Of a stretch of DNA of 64,000 nt, positions 11,467 to 23,229 are shown piece by piece. Source of the DNA: Megalobrama amblycephala (lineage: Eukaryota; Chordata; Actinopteri; Cypriniformes; Xenocyprididae). Positions within the stretch are counted from its first letter, which is position 1; each line of letters starts with the position of its first letter. The notes beneath the pieces were generated by a model, which was not told where the DNA came from, searched no databases, and saw nothing but the letters and a program-made list of their open reading frames with translations. The DNA is taken from positions 4,937,243 through 5,001,242 of the forward strand of contig NC_063049.1 of the NCBI RefSeq assembly GCF_018812025.1, written 5' to 3'. The position numbers and the translations under genes were made by a program.

Positions 11467-11605
11467 TATCAGTAAATGTATATTCATTCATTCATTCAAA
11501 ATGTATATTCATTCATTTGTACATTTATTCAAATAATGTATGGAAATAATGCTTTAAAATCATACCCTGAAGCCAGCAGAGAAGAACTCGTGCCCGTGTA
11601 CCCAT
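10414..11605 (-). CDS. Gene A: Siglec/MAG-like receptor with V-C2-transmembrane exons (partial)
   Basis: This is a membrane lectin-like receptor of the sialic-acid-binding Ig-type lectin family, likely on leukocytes or glia by family analogy. Exons are 11605-11566 (signal start), 11410-11033 (V-set), 10882-10586 (C2-type) and 10513-10414 (transmembrane). All have GT-AG borders, and the first three junctions are phase 1. The mature protein would have two Ig domains, as in CD33-type Siglecs. The V exon has the family's extra cysteine (SSCVVLPC), and the C2 exon has its partner (CSVRHTC), known to form an inter-domain disulphide in Siglecs. An arginine sits on the F strand (CFRVE), matching the sialic-acid-contacting arginine. 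The last exon ends in phase 2 at a GTGAGT donor and no tail exon was found, so the model is incomplete at the C terminus or the gene is truncated. Confidence 0.85.
10586..10882 (-). CDS. Gene A C2-type Ig domain exon
   Basis: The 297-base exon (phase 1 to phase 1) encodes a Siglec domain-2-like fold. CSVRHTCPSHQPILSW has the canonical cysteine, the extra cysteine for bonding to the V domain, and the C-strand tryptophan. SITCTVKYHG supplies the second canonical cysteine. It ends in EHINVKG just before the transmembrane exon. Confidence 0.85.
11033..11410 (-). CDS. Gene A V-set Ig domain exon
   Basis: The 378-base exon (phase 1 to phase 1) encodes a Siglec-type V domain. The B-strand motif SSCVVLPCSF carries the extra inter-domain cysteine plus the canonical one. 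The segment NFKGRTKPIG and the HDNGPYCFRVE block are the usual D-E-F strand features. The arginine codon at 11103-11105 is at the position that contacts sialic acid carboxylate in known Siglecs. KYSFEDNC follows on the G strand. Ligand binding is inferred. Confidence 0.85.
11425..11464. repeat. AAT/ATA microsatellite
   Basis: A run of ATA repeats lies in the first coding intron of gene A, 15 bases beyond the V exon acceptor. Confidence 0.95.
11566..11605 (-). CDS. Gene A signal-peptide exon
   Basis: The 40-base coding part starts at the ATG at 11605 and reads MGTRARVLLCWLQ before a GGTATG donor in phase 1. Joined to the V exon it continues VIGAVVLGDVW, giving a short basic N terminus, a hydrophobic core and a plausible cleavage near VLG-D. 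An acceptor-like TTTCTAG lies 12 bases upstream of the ATG, so an untranslated first exon probably exists further upstream. Confidence 0.75.
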
Positions 11606-12029
11606 GCTGGACTGACTCTAGAAACTGAAGAGGCAAAAACACAGCAATTGATCAAAAATGTTACTGATTACTTTGTGCATACAACAATCTTTATCTAGGG
11701 CACTGGATAGGCTTGAATCATAGTATTCATATATATAGTATGCATCATATTGGTGCAAGTAGAATAAGTAGACAAGATTGTTGGACAATGATATTTGTTG
11801 CATAATAGCTCAATGATTCAATGAATACTTGAAGCAAATACAAAGAGAATATGATATTTCATAAGTCAGAGAGTCAAGACAGAAGAGAAGCATGTACAAA
11901 TCCAACATCATTCTAAGCTAGCATTTGCCCGTGCTTACTAGGTCACAAGCAAAAGTGGACAAAAAGAAAGAGTTAAAGTGAGATATGGGGCTCGCTTAGG
12001 AGGTCAAGCGTGATATTCTTTTTTTTTTT

Positions 12030-14090
12030 AAATTTATTTATTTAATTTTTTATATTGAGGTTAATGCTATGGAACCTTGTTTCTGCCACAGAATAAAAAA
12101 AAAAAAAAAGGTAAGTGCGGCTTTTTTTATTTTTTGGAGTTGACTTCCCATTGGCTGTATTCTAGTCTATGTTAATAAACCTTTGTGTGGAATAACTATT
12201 ATCTCCTTCTTCGTCTGCTTCCCTGCAACTCACCGTAACAATGGAAGCCCATTTCCGCCACATAAGAAAAAATAAAAAGTAGGAATTATGATTTACTTGG
12301 GGTGTGACGAGATCTCGTGTCACGAGATCTCGTGAGACTAATATGTGACGAGATTTCTCGTCGAGGCGAAAAGTAGTCTCGTGATGTTGCCATGACAGAG
12401 TGTTAGGATGATTAGGAAAGAATATGCCACCGCTTTGTTTACATTACGCCTCCACTATCGTTTTGCTTTGTATTTAAACAAAAAACATTTAATTCAGTTG
12501 GATAACAGTCGCCGCCGCTCTATATTTACAGAGTTACGCGCGATCGCTGAAAGTGAAAGTAAACGCGCGCGCGCATTCAAACGCGATTTCAATACCCCGC
12601 ATTTTGAAAGCGGCTCCCTGATGAATACAGATATCTCTCAATATGAAAGCTATTTTAGGCTGGGCAGTGTAGTTGTAACCATCTCTTAGCTCTGTATCAA
12701 AGAAAAAGTTGGTCTTATTTGCACTTTGAATATTGAGAGAGTGCGATTATGGTTGCACTTAATGTAAAGTGTTACCATAAAAATAAGATTAAGAGAAAAC
12801 TGTCATTTAAGCACAAACAGTAAGGTTTCATTTGTTAACATTAGTTAATGCTCTGTGAACTATCATGAACTAACAATGAATGACTATTTCATTAACTAAC
12901 ATAAACAAAGATTAATAAATACTGTAGCACATATATTGCTTATTGTTAGTTGATGTTGGTTAATACATTAATGTTAATAAATGAGACCTTATTGTAAAGT
13001 GTTACCATTTTTATTTATACTGTTTTTATTTCTATGATCAGTTTGTGGAAAGGAGTTCAGTTAGGAGGTCAAAGGTTGTAGAAGCTCATAAATCATGTAA
13101 AGTAAGGTCTGAAGAGACTGAAATCATACAGAAGAGAAGTCAGTCAGTTGAGTTAGTGGCAAAACCTTTTACAGTACTTGAGTATTGTTGTCTTTTACTG
13201 CATATGATAATTCATACTCAGAAAGTAGAACTGAAATACTCAAATACACCTGTAGAATATTTTTCTAGTCATGTATTTCGCCATTGAGGATTTCTTAAAA
13301 ATAGTGTGTAAAAATCTTGTCTCGTCTCGTGAACTCAATCTCGAGTCTCGTCTCGTGAGATACCTGTCTCGTCACACCCCTATGATTTACTAAATCAAAA
13401 GTATGATTTATTAAGTCGAAATTATGAATTTAATAAATAAGTCAAAATAAGTTGAAATTATGACTATTGATTATGACCAAATCAAAATTTTGACATACTA
13501 TGTCAGAATTATGAGATTAAAAAGTCAAAATTATGGCTTTAAAAGTCAAATTTATGACTTTCTGCTCATTGATCGTCAGGTCAATGAGCAGCAAGTCATA
13601 ATTTCGACTTTATAACTTTATTTTAATTTTGCCTTTATGACTTTATTTATGACTTTGTTAAAATGTCATAATTTCGACTTTTTATCTCATAATTATGACT
13701 TTTAAAGTCATAATTTTGACTTTTTATTTTTTTCTTATGTTGCAGAAATGGGCAATTGCGAGAAAAAAGTCAGAATTGTCAGATAAAAACTCGCTCTTGC
13801 CTTTTTTTTTATTCTGTGCTGGAAACAAGGTTCCATACTTCATAACTCACAATTGTTTGTGAGAGTTTATACCTCAGAATTCTGAGAAAAGAAATCAGAA
13901 TTGTGAGTTATAAAGTCAGAATTGCAAGAGAAAAGTCAGAATTCTGACTTAATGTCTTGCAATTCTGACTTTATATCTTGCAATTGTGAGAAAAAAAGTC
14001 AGAATTGCAAGATATAAACTTGCAATAGTGAGGAAAATTAAATTATCTTTTAAATTGTTTTATTCCGTTGAGGAAACAAGCTTCCATATA
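12030..14090. mobile_element. Internal-repeat (palindromic) element around the hAT insertion
   Basis: The outer ends (GGAACCTTGTTTCTGCCACAG near 12071 and GAAACAAGCTTCCATA near 14074) are inverted, and the inside is built of alternating forward and reverse copies of phrases such as AAGTCAGAATTGTGAG and CATAATTTTGACTT. Related copies occur at 22310-22620, 25430-25690 and 31610-31870. The class is unknown to me. It carries no gene. Confidence 0.6.
12298..13381. mobile_element. hAT-like non-autonomous element
   Basis: The ends GGGGTGTGACGAGAT and (reverse complement of the right end) AGGGGTGTGACGAGAC are inverted repeats of hAT type. The same ten bases, ATGATTTACT, flank both sides (12288-12297 and 13382-13391), containing the 8-base target duplication typical of hAT. 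No transposase domain is recognised inside; the open frames at 12408 and 13045 are short and without motifs. It sits inside the palindromic element at 12030-14090. Confidence 0.8.
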
Positions 14091-14176
14091 ATACATTTCA
14101 GGTCTCTAGAAATATGCAAGTGAGTAAATTATACTTTAAGAGTGAAAGGACCTTTACAACTGCAAAATAAAAATAA

Positions 14177-14179
<3 letters not shown>

Positions 14180-14247
<68 letters not shown>
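14180..14247. repeat. AT microsatellite
   Basis: About 34 AT units run without interruption. The minus-strand frame across it is only repeated tyrosine-isoleucine. Confidence 0.97.
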
Positions 14248-14252
<5 letters not shown>

Positions 14253-14493
14253 GTGATATATGCATATAATGAGAATCACACACTAGAAAATACATCTTGC
14301 AATAATCAGTAAGCAATCAAATATGATATAAATAATGGAAATTAACTTATAACTGTATATTTTTTGTATTTTCTCATTCTTCTCGTAATTGTTTTAGATA
14401 GAAATATTATCACTATACTTATATTCAGGAATATTTTTTTTATTCATTGTATCATGATGATAATAATTACATAAAAAAGAAAAGGAGCCTACC

Positions 14494-14545
14494 TTATTTT
14501 TCAGAGTGTGACTGGTGTGCCTTTACTGACTGACTGACTGAATTC
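14494..14545 (-). other. Possible untranslated first exon of gene A
   Basis: A donor-like AATAAG/GTAGGC lies at 14493 on the minus strand, about 2.9 kb upstream of the gene A start codon, which itself has an acceptor 12 bases upstream. The exon's 5' end is not defined. This is a guess from splice signals only; the intron would hold the hAT-like insertion and the AT microsatellite. Confidence 0.25.
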
Positions 14546-15061
14546 TAATGCAAACCAGAGATATAAACTGCCTAAAAAAACAACAGGAAGTATAATTTGC
14601 CCCACAGTTTTCTGAGAATTCAAATTTATTTAATTTATCATGTTCTCATGCATCCCTTGAGGACAGTGAGCATCAAAGTGAAGGTCAGAGTAGAATTAAT
14701 GTTTATGACTTGATCAAAAACAAACAGCGACATGATTCATGAATATTTAGGTGGGTTCACCAACTGAGAAGAATTCTATTCTTAGGGAATCCAGCTCCTT
14801 TGCTAGACCTCCCTTCAGAAGATATCAATTTTATCAGGTATCTAAAACCAGTCAACACTGAATTTTCTCTGGCATCCAAAACCAATCATGTTAAGTCCTC
14901 TAGCAGTCCAAGAGACAGAGAAACAGCAGGAATCAGGAGATGAAGTGGTAAAAATGAGAAGACTTTGTCCGACTAGTTTTCTTACACAATGAAAAATTAC
15001 TGCTTCACAACATTGTCTTGTGATGTTAAAAACAATTTAAAAGGGAGAGAACTAGCCTAAG

Positions 15062-15115
<54 letters not shown>

Positions 15116-15780
15116 ACAATACAGAATTACTCTGTTTTTGCTCTTGAAGCTGCACGCTCATAGGCTTGCTATTAAGTAGGCTATGGAAGCCTCAAGAGGC
15201 CATGGATTATAATTATTTTTCTTTCTCATGATCTTGAGATAACAAAAGTTGTTTTCTCGTTATCACAACTTAATCTTCAAGTATAGTCAACTGCGGCAAC
15301 AGGTGGCAGTGTAGAACTAGGGTTGGGCCTATAGACGACGCCATCATCCATTGTCGATGGCTGACAGACATCACAATGTTGAGCCGGCATCGTGATGCCC
15401 CCACTTTCAAATTATTTATTTATTTATTTTTATTAGGTAATACATAATGAAGTTGTTCCCGATTATAAAATTTCATTCAAAACAGTTCCATTAACAAAAT
15501 TTAAACAGTAAACATTGTGCAAAAAAACAGCAAACAAATTATATTTTATATTTTATAAATTCATATTTTCAAATGGCGGACCACAGTCTGCATCCGGACC
15601 CCATCATGTTTCCATCCGGATCGCGAGACAGAATGGTAGCACCAGTTTATTGTTTCTAGTTGAAGTGAGCAGCATATACCGGCTCCGAACCGCCATGGCA
15701 CCTAGAGCTCCCGCCCTGGAGACCTCCGTACCAGTCTGCACCTCCACCCTCACCTGCCAGTAGGTCTCCAGGGCTCCCAC
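14546..15780. other. Stretch without a recognised gene
   Basis: It holds an AT microsatellite (15067-15111) and a transposon-end-like piece at 15318 (TAGGGTTGGGC) beginning an unresolved repeat. Opposing open frames near 15515-15861 overlap each other and have no recognisable domain. Confidence 0.4.
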
Positions 15781-16202
15781 TGTTACAGTTCCCGTCAGTT
15801 TTGGACTCCATCTCCCATAATCCTTCTCCTCAGTAATCACCCACACCTGCAAGCCATCCACTCATCACCACAGCTATACTTAAGCGCACCACTCACCTCC
15901 CTCAGTTGTCCATTCTCGTTTGCATTTGGACTCTCTTTATGCTTACCTCAAGGACCTTTGATACTCACCGTCTCCATTCCTGCGTGCTCCGTTTCCTCCT
16001 GTGACTCCGTCTATGTGTGTGTCTCCCGATCATCATCACTCATCCATTCTGATCTCCAGTTGACTACCTTCCACGATCATCATCAACACAAAGGACAGTA
16101 TCAGTCTTCCCCTTATCACCATTGAAAGTCTATACCTGCTGTCAGTCCAATAAACTATCACCTATTGCATTCCTGTTTTTTCTGACTCCTCTGTCCGTAA
16201 CA
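15781..16202 (+). mobile_element. Possible solo LTR
   Basis: The block starts TGTTACAG and ends CCGTAACA, so it has the TG...CA form with a short inverted repeat, and it contains an AATAAA signal near 16150 about 50 bases from the end. It is less AT-rich than its neighbours. The flanking bases do not show a 5-base target duplication, so this may be one end of a decayed element. Confidence 0.4.
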
Positions 16203-17534
16203 ATAAGCCAGTTTGGAGGGTGATTTACAAACCACCGTTGAACAAGCAAACAGGTGATTTGCAGTGATGAATATTGCATGGGGCTATAGCTGTCAACACT
16301 TTTGTTTCTGTTATACTGTTAACAAATGTGCATTTTGTGGAACAAGATAAACAGTTTTTTTTATCGTTTTACAGAATGTAGATTGAGATCACTTTTTGTT
16401 TTGTTGATTTCATGAGAAATTCACTCCTAATGTGTTAGGATTGACATATTGTCAAAAACAGAACTAAATAGCAGTTGATTTAATTTTATTGTTGGACAAG
16501 CCAAACTTGCATCACAAGGAGAAACAGAATAAAGAACAATCATGGTCAAGATGTTGTACTACTTTTTAAAGCTTTCTTAAAGGCTAGGGTTGGTGTTCAA
16601 TACAAGTACTTTCAACTAAAGAATGATTAGCATCAGCGTCAGTTCTGGCAGGTCACGTCAGTCAAGCTCGCATCAGCTGACTCCCAGGTGACTCACATCT
16701 ACCTGTAGGGATACGACGGCTATCACAGCATCCATATATAAGCTCCTCAGTATTATCAGCAGCTATTGTATTTCTCAGGTGCTAATTACCCTCGTCCATC
16801 CCCAGCTCCTCCTCTCTTCAGTCAGGATTCGCCTTATGATTCTCCTGAATCAAACTAATTCTTGAAATATGTGTACATGTTAAATTATTGACATTAATTA
16901 TATCTGCATATTGGTTCTGTTCTGTTTACCCTAAGGGAGGGATTATTGCTGCTCTCCCTGCTCTTATCCATGCTAGGCTGCATGGATGCGCAGGGAGTTC
17001 TTGCCCAGAACAGAACCATACCGCCAATACAAACTCTATGCAATTATCAATTATACTTGATGATAATGGCCCTGACAGAAATGGAGTCTTTTAAATTGGT
17101 GTTATAGTAATATCATCTGTACTGTAATTGAAAGAAAATTAATTTTTGATATGTTATCAATTTGAAGTTGTTTGTATATATGATTTTGTGATTTTGTTTT
17201 GTTAAATAAAGGTTTTTTTTTCTAAAAATCAAATCTCTACCATCAGTTAATGTTAATACCACATGCCTTGTTTTACTTTCTTTGCTGCTGAAATCTGACC
17301 AAACTACAAACTTTCCACTGATGTCTGTGAAAAAAATGAACGTGCTCTACAAGTTCGTTCATCTGTGACGCTGATTGCTCAATCCACTGCACATTTCTTG
17401 CTTATCAGCTCGCACACCACAGCTAGGCGTTACTATATTTTGTTTAATATTCCACTTAGATACATTTACTTCATAGACAGCCTTCTCTTTTATCCCCATT
17501 ATACTCTCTGTTGTCTGTGTTTCAATTCAGTTCA
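16203..17534. other. Stretch without a recognised gene
   Basis: An AATAAA signal near 17206 and short open frames are present, but nothing is supported by splice sites or protein motifs. A repeat origin is likely and unproven. Confidence 0.35.
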
Positions 17535-18420
17535 ATTCAAAGAGTGCTGTACTGACATGAGAAGTGTTGCTCCGTCTCCACTTCTCCCTGGTCACAGTAC
17601 GGACAGATGCAGCTCACTCTGGGTAGCCAGTTCTGTCTGTCCCATCTCAACAGTCAGTGTGTGATTGCTCAGTCTGTAGCAATCATTCTTTTTAATTTAC
17701 AGCCACTTTCACTGTACTCAGATATTCTGCTGTTGTGTAGTCTCTATTTAGGGCCAAATAACATTGAAGTGTAATTTGTTTTTCTGTTGTTTCAGTCCAA
17801 TAGGTCAGGTCATTTTCTTTTTGTGCTTTTAGATTGGGCCTAATCCTGTGGATGATGTTGTCAGTGTCCTGAGGCTGGCTGTTGTTAGTTGTGTTAGTTT
17901 GTTTTTGCAGCTTCAGGACCATCTGAATCAAGGGACTTTTTTTCTGTGTTCATTTCATGGTTTTTAAGGACTTTAAAATGATTTGGGATTTGAGAATGAG
18001 TTGGGGTCACTCATTTTTAGATGTTTCCAAAATTTGATGTCTCATTTCTCAATGTGGATTAATAGAGGATATTGGCCTAATTCTGCCCTGAATGCATTGT
18101 TCGGTGTGTTCCTCTGTACTCTGTGTAGGATATTCTTACAGAGCTCGACATGCAGGGCTTCTATTGGGTTTTTGTCCCATTTCGCAAATTCATGGTTCAG
18201 GAGAGGACCCCAGATTTTTGGTATTTTAATTTGGATCGATTTTTGATAGCATAGAAGGCCCTTCTTGCTTTCTCTTTCAGTTCATTCACGGCCAAATTTA
18301 GTTTTCCAGTTGCTCTTATTTTCAGCCCGAGGTATGTGCAGCTTGTGGCATGATCAATTGTGGTCGTACCAAGGGTGAAATTGTGTCTCTTTCCCTGACA
18401 TCTGGGTCTTTTCTGAAACG
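17535..18420 (-). mobile_element. LINE remnant, 3' part (reverse transcriptase C terminus)
   Basis: Minus-strand translation in shifting frames gives pieces of a jockey/CR1-type non-LTR retrotransposon: DHATSCTYLGLKI and VNELKEKARRAFYAIK near 18240-18360, then NDLTYWTETTEKQITLQCYL and NRDYTTAEYLSTVK near 17700-17830, and a degenerate C-terminal part near 17540-17680. Several stops and frame changes show that it is dead. Recognition rests on memory of recurrent fish LINE proteins. Confidence 0.65.
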
Positions 18421-19672
18421 TTAATGCTTTACTAGTCAGAACTGATGCAAGATGTCCAGGTTCTGCTGTAGACTCTCTTCTGTTGGAGACAGCAGAACTT
18501 CACAACATGTGACCCTACAAGAGTGATTACTGATAAGCTGTCTGTCATCTGCAAAGAACCAATCACAGTTTAGAGAATAAGAAAAATCCTCCCCTGACTA
18601 ACGTAACTACTTTCTACCCAAGGACCTTGACAGAAATGTAGTGGAGTAAAAAGTATGATATTTGTCTTTCAAATGTAGTGAAGTTAAAGTAATAAGTTTC
18701 CAGAAAAATGTTTTTTTTTTCCAGTTTTTCCAGGTGTCTCCGTCTTGAATAGTTTTTTGTTCATGGTTCTTATTATTCAGGAGATTCCAGTTGTCCCAGA
18801 AACTGTTTGAATGGACCGATTCTTCAATAGTTTTGAGTTGATTTACTCAAAAAAATATTTAACCCCAAAAATTAAAACTTATGTAATTCAATTGCATATA
18901 AAATTTCCATCCATTTTAATCACATAAATCCAATGTAAAAAAGTTAACTTTTACTTAAGCTTCCCCATCATGTTCAGTTGACTTGAATTAATTAAATAAA
19001 GGTTATGTTAACTGATAAACTGCAATTTAAGCTTGTGTAATACATAAAACTTACTCTTTTATTATAACTTATTCTTACTTGCTTTATATAACTACCTTAA
19101 ATTAATTTATTTATATTAAATAAATGGTCAAACACATGTTACATTCATAAAAATTTATTGTCTCAATTGCTGCAGGAATAATAAGAAACATCCAATCTGA
19201 CAAAAAATAGAGTTAAGACAACTGTTTACAGCAGTTTTGTGCTTTCTCCGAAACTAACACAATGGTTATGGCTCCTTGTTTGACTTTTTAGTTTAAGTCT
19301 GTGTGCCAAAAAGTTCATAGATCAACAAGGAACCAAATTTCAACATCAAGCATTATTTTCATATATTAAAGGTAACATTGGGATCTCTCTGCATAGTATG
19401 GTAGTCAGTTTGTGCTTTTGCTTGTCTGAAACTTGAAACATAACAGTAAATGGTTACATTCCTTGTAAACGTGTAAAAAACAAAACAAAAAAACAATCAG
19501 GATACTTGGGGAAAAAAGAAAAGCAATTTGAGGGATTATATTTGACTTTACATATAACAGGTTTTCTGTTATCTGTCACATTTCAGCATTTAGACATTCA
19601 GCAGCCCAAGTGTCCTACTCACAAGTTTACTTCCCGGACAAGGAATAGCACAAGGGCTAACATCTCTGTTAA
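18421..19672. other. Stretch without a recognised gene
   Basis: AT-rich sequence has TTAA-type repeat phrases near 18840-19140 similar in style to the element at 61996-63098 (CAAATTT, AAGTTAACTT). No exon is supported. Confidence 0.35.
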
Positions 19673-20043
19673 AGGGTTAGTTCACCCAAAAATTAAATTT
19701 CTTTCATTAATTACTCACCCTAATTTTGCTCCAAACCCCTAAGACCTTCATTAATCTTCAGAACACAAATTAAGATATTATGCGTGTACAACCTCAGCTG
19801 CGTAGGAGACTGACATAAAAGGGAAGAAAGTCGGGTTTTTTTTTTTTTTTGCGCTCAAATAGTATTCTTGTCACTTCATAACATTAAGGTTGAGGTCAGA
19901 TAGCTCACGAATAAAATATAAATCAAAAATATCAAAAATATCTTAATTTGTGTTCTGAAGATGAATGAAGGTCTTACGGGTGTGGAACGACATGAGGGTG
20001 AGTAATTAATGACAGAAATTTCATTTTTAGGTGAACTAACCCT
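19673..20043. mobile_element. piggyBac-like MITE with TTAA target sites
   Basis: The ends AGGGTTAGTTCACC and GGTGAACTAACCCT are perfect inverted repeats, and each is flanked by TTAA (19669-19672 and 20044-20047). The arms continue as imperfect complements (TTAATTACTCACCC against GGGTGAGTAATTAA). Older fragments of the same family lie at 4925-4980, 10260-10400 and 61430-61545. Confidence 0.8.
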
Positions 20044-20157
20044 TTAAAAATATCAGAGTTAGAGGAAGCCATAAGGTGCATTAGATGTAGTCTCTTGATT
20101 TGAGTTAGTGTCATTGGTTCATAGTGTCATCGATCATAGTCTTCAATTCAATGTTTT

Positions 20158-20469
20158 TTAGGTTTCAAAGTTTCTAAGTCCTTCCAGTGGATCGAAACAT
20201 CTATGTGATGTCCTAAAATCTAAATTCATCAGTACCTTCTGGAAGAATTCAAAAGTGAATTTGAGACTCGGAGCATAGCTTGATTGCGTAGATCAATCCA
20301 AACAGCAAACAGCATCCAAAGGAAAAACTCCTAAGTGTTGTAGTAGTTTTAAACCCTCTGTTGCTACGCCAACATCCACTGGCTCATCCTCAGCGCTTTC
20401 TTTAAGGGTCACAAAAGGGCCCAGAGTGGTCTCAGAAATTCCTCCCTCAGTTCCTTCAGGATTGCAGTC
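20158..20469 (-). pseudogene. Decayed last exon of an uncharacterised teleost gene family
   Basis: After a GCTTAG acceptor at 20470 the minus strand reads 104 codons to a TAA at 20158-20160 with a single in-frame TGA near the middle. The first part contains LGPFVTLKESAEDEPVD and GVATEGLKLLQHLG, and the last part contains SLKFTFEFFQKVLMNL. Between them the expected conserved phrase LFGLIYA is present in another frame, which points to two compensating indels. I recall this pattern from recurrent fish proteins annotated as uncharacterised or SAM-domain-like, but I am not sure of the family name. It is probably a pseudogene copy. Confidence 0.4.
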
Positions 20470-21542
20470 CTAAGCAAGTAAATGAACAAATGAATAAATA
20501 TATAACACCTTGTTTAGTTTCACTGAAATATTGGCAGCACACAGCATTATACTATATGTGTAGGTCATTACAAAAAAATATATACAGTACAAACCTGGAA
20601 TTCTGGAAGAATTCTGGAAAACTGGAAGTGTTGTAATGTCACCACACAGACTCTTTATGACACAGTCTCATTTGAAGTGTATATCTTCGCACTGAAAAAT
20701 ATGACACAATATTAAAAACAGTGATTGATTATAGTTCAATCTTTGTAATTAGTTCCAAAGAACTGTAACGCAATTCACCACACCTTGTCTGCAACTGCAA
20801 TGTGTGTGATATCTTTTGTCCAGAAGCTCCTTTGCTACTGAAAACTTTAATTTGATCAACAGTGTATCTGTCCAGCTGCTATGAACGTTGACAGAAGTGG
20901 CACAGTCGTTATCCGCATTAATTCCACTTTTATCTGAGAGGAAAAAAGGAAGAAGGAAGAGATGGAGGCCTACTGTAGAGGAAACTATAGTAATTTACAA
21001 AAAAAATCTAATGTAAACGTAAATAACAAAAACACTTACTTAATTTACTGTGAACAGGTTGACTGAATCTCTCCTCAAAATGTCCAAGTTTAATCTTAGA
21101 ATGTTTCAGTTACTTAAACATACTGGATTCTTCTGTGATGCTTCTTCCACACACTTTATGTTTCCACAAAACTCACATATCTGAAAGTCAAAAAACAGAA
21201 AATCGACAACAATTTTACAAAGAAATGAAACGAGTAAATTTTAGTTTTAATACAAGAAATATGAAAAAATATTACACATACCATAATTGAGTTATTGTCC
21301 CACTGATGAGGTTTCTGAAATAACAAAGATGACATACACTTTATTATTATTATTTATATATTTTTAATGAAATTACGACTTGAAAAGAATTCATGTTCCC
21401 TTTCATGGACACAACTTTTAACAGGATTTTTATATTTTAGTTTATATACAAATGAATGACAAACACACTCTGTCAATGTTTTGGTATATTTCAAAACTAT
21501 ATTTCAAGCAAAGTAAAATGCACATCGAGATGACAAAGCAGG

Positions 21543-21600
<58 letters not shown>

Positions 21601-22150
21601 TGTAAAAGTACACAGTCAGTTGAATACATATCTCGAAATTATCAAATTTACAAATACTTGTAAGACAATATAATATATAGATAACGTATAAGTTACAATA
21701 ACGAAGTGTGTTTGAGCAACGTTTTGGCTTATTTGCAAAGCAAAACGTTAGCAAAGAACGCTGAAATGACGAATCTGTTATTTAAAAAAATAATTATAAT
21801 AATAACTCGTAATATCTGAATGCGAAAATGATGCACGGTGCACCGTCAAGTCGACAGCATAACGTTATCTTAAAATGATCACAGTTAACGTTAACGTTAC
21901 ATATATTACTCCTTTTACAGATGAGAATACCTAAAATAAAAGTTAATAACGGTCAATTCGCTTTAGCAAAAATGCGCCTTCACGCTACAACTAAAAAAAC
22001 AAGATAGAATAAACATAAAAATGGTTATTGTTTAAGTTTAAATAGTTAATAAACATATCTTACCTTGTAAAACATCCACATCTCTTCATCCAAATCCTCC
22101 TTTTCGCTGAGTCAGACAGTAGATCGCCATTGCGCCTTCAGTTGTTGTTT
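20470..22150 (-). other. Possible upstream exons and promoter of the 20158-20469 remnant
   Basis: The stretch has several weak exon-like pieces on the minus strand (near 20690-20940 and 21120-21180). Near 22060-22150 a donor-like TTACAAG/GTAAGA is preceded by a GC-richer piece that could be a first exon. No protein motif is recognised. An AT/CA microsatellite lies at 21546-21600. Confidence 0.25.
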
Positions 22151-22309
22151 TTTTGAACTCAGACTTCAGTGAGCATGCGCAACACTTGCATTTGCGCCTT
22201 ATGGCAACACATTAAGTATAGACCAATTTGGTGTTTGCAAACAGCGATGACGTTTTTTATGGGCGGAGCCTACCTGGTTGCAGAAAATGACAGTTGAGCA
22301 GTAGCAGTC

Positions 22310-22620
22310 TATGGAAGCCACGAAATAAAAGAATAAAAAAAAGTTAATTTCGAGTTTATATCTCACAATTCTGACTTTTATTTCTCGCAAACCTGAGTTT
22401 ATATCTCACATTTCTTACAAAGAAAAACAGAATTGTGAGATATGCTCGTTATCCTGTAACTCGTTATACTCGTTTTCTGAATTGCAATTTATCCCGCAAT
22501 TCTGACTTTTTTCCCCTCAGAATTGTGAAATAAACTCACAATTGCGAGTTATAATGGCCGAACTGGGAGTCATAAACACGCAAATGCAAGAAAAAAAGTC
22601 AGAATTGTGAAATAAAAATT
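22310..22620. repeat. Copy of the palindromic AAGTCAGAATTGTGAG-type element
   Basis: Forward and reverse versions of TCTCACAATTCTGACTTT alternate, as in 12030-14090, 25430-25690 and 31610-31870. Confidence 0.6.
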
Positions 22621-23229
22621 TTATAGACTATGTTTAAAAGTTATCTATGTAAAATGTTATAGGTTTAAATATTATTTCATGCTGTAACTGCTATGTATGT
22701 ATGTCCTCTGAACTGCATATGTGAATATTGTAATAATATGTAGACTTACTGTTTACATCAAATTCCTGCTTTAATAGTAGACTAATCCTTGCAGGTGTCA
22801 TCAGTGCAGTCTGTGAAACGTCTCCATTTAGCTTCAAAGGACGTTTTCAACGATGGTTTTCTTTAAAAATGAAGACTATATTTTTTTGCATTCCGATTCC
22901 AACATCCAGAGGCACAACAAAACGTTTTTCTCTTATTCTGTGGATTTTGCACATTTTCCTCCAATTGCTACCGCTATTTTTCTGCAACCACTATGCGCGC
23001 GCAGCTGCAAGTGACGTAATTGTGACGTCTGCTCTAAAGAGGTCTATAGTTTATGTAATTTGATCAGGTTGGTCTTGTATCCATTTCATTCATGTTGTAT
23101 AAAAGTAATTTGTAGTAATAATAGGTATTTTTTATTAGTTTTTAAATATGTTTTATTAGATTTTTTTGCTTAATTTCAAATAGTGGCAAGAATCATTTTT
23201 TTGAGTGAATGTCCGTTCTTCTTTCTGGG
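22621..23229. other. Stretch without a recognised gene
   Basis: Only short frames are present. Nothing is supported. Confidence 0.4.

Noticed and set aside
15515..15861. Opposing frames of 82-85 codons
   Set aside because: They overlap the possible LTR and show no motif on either strand.
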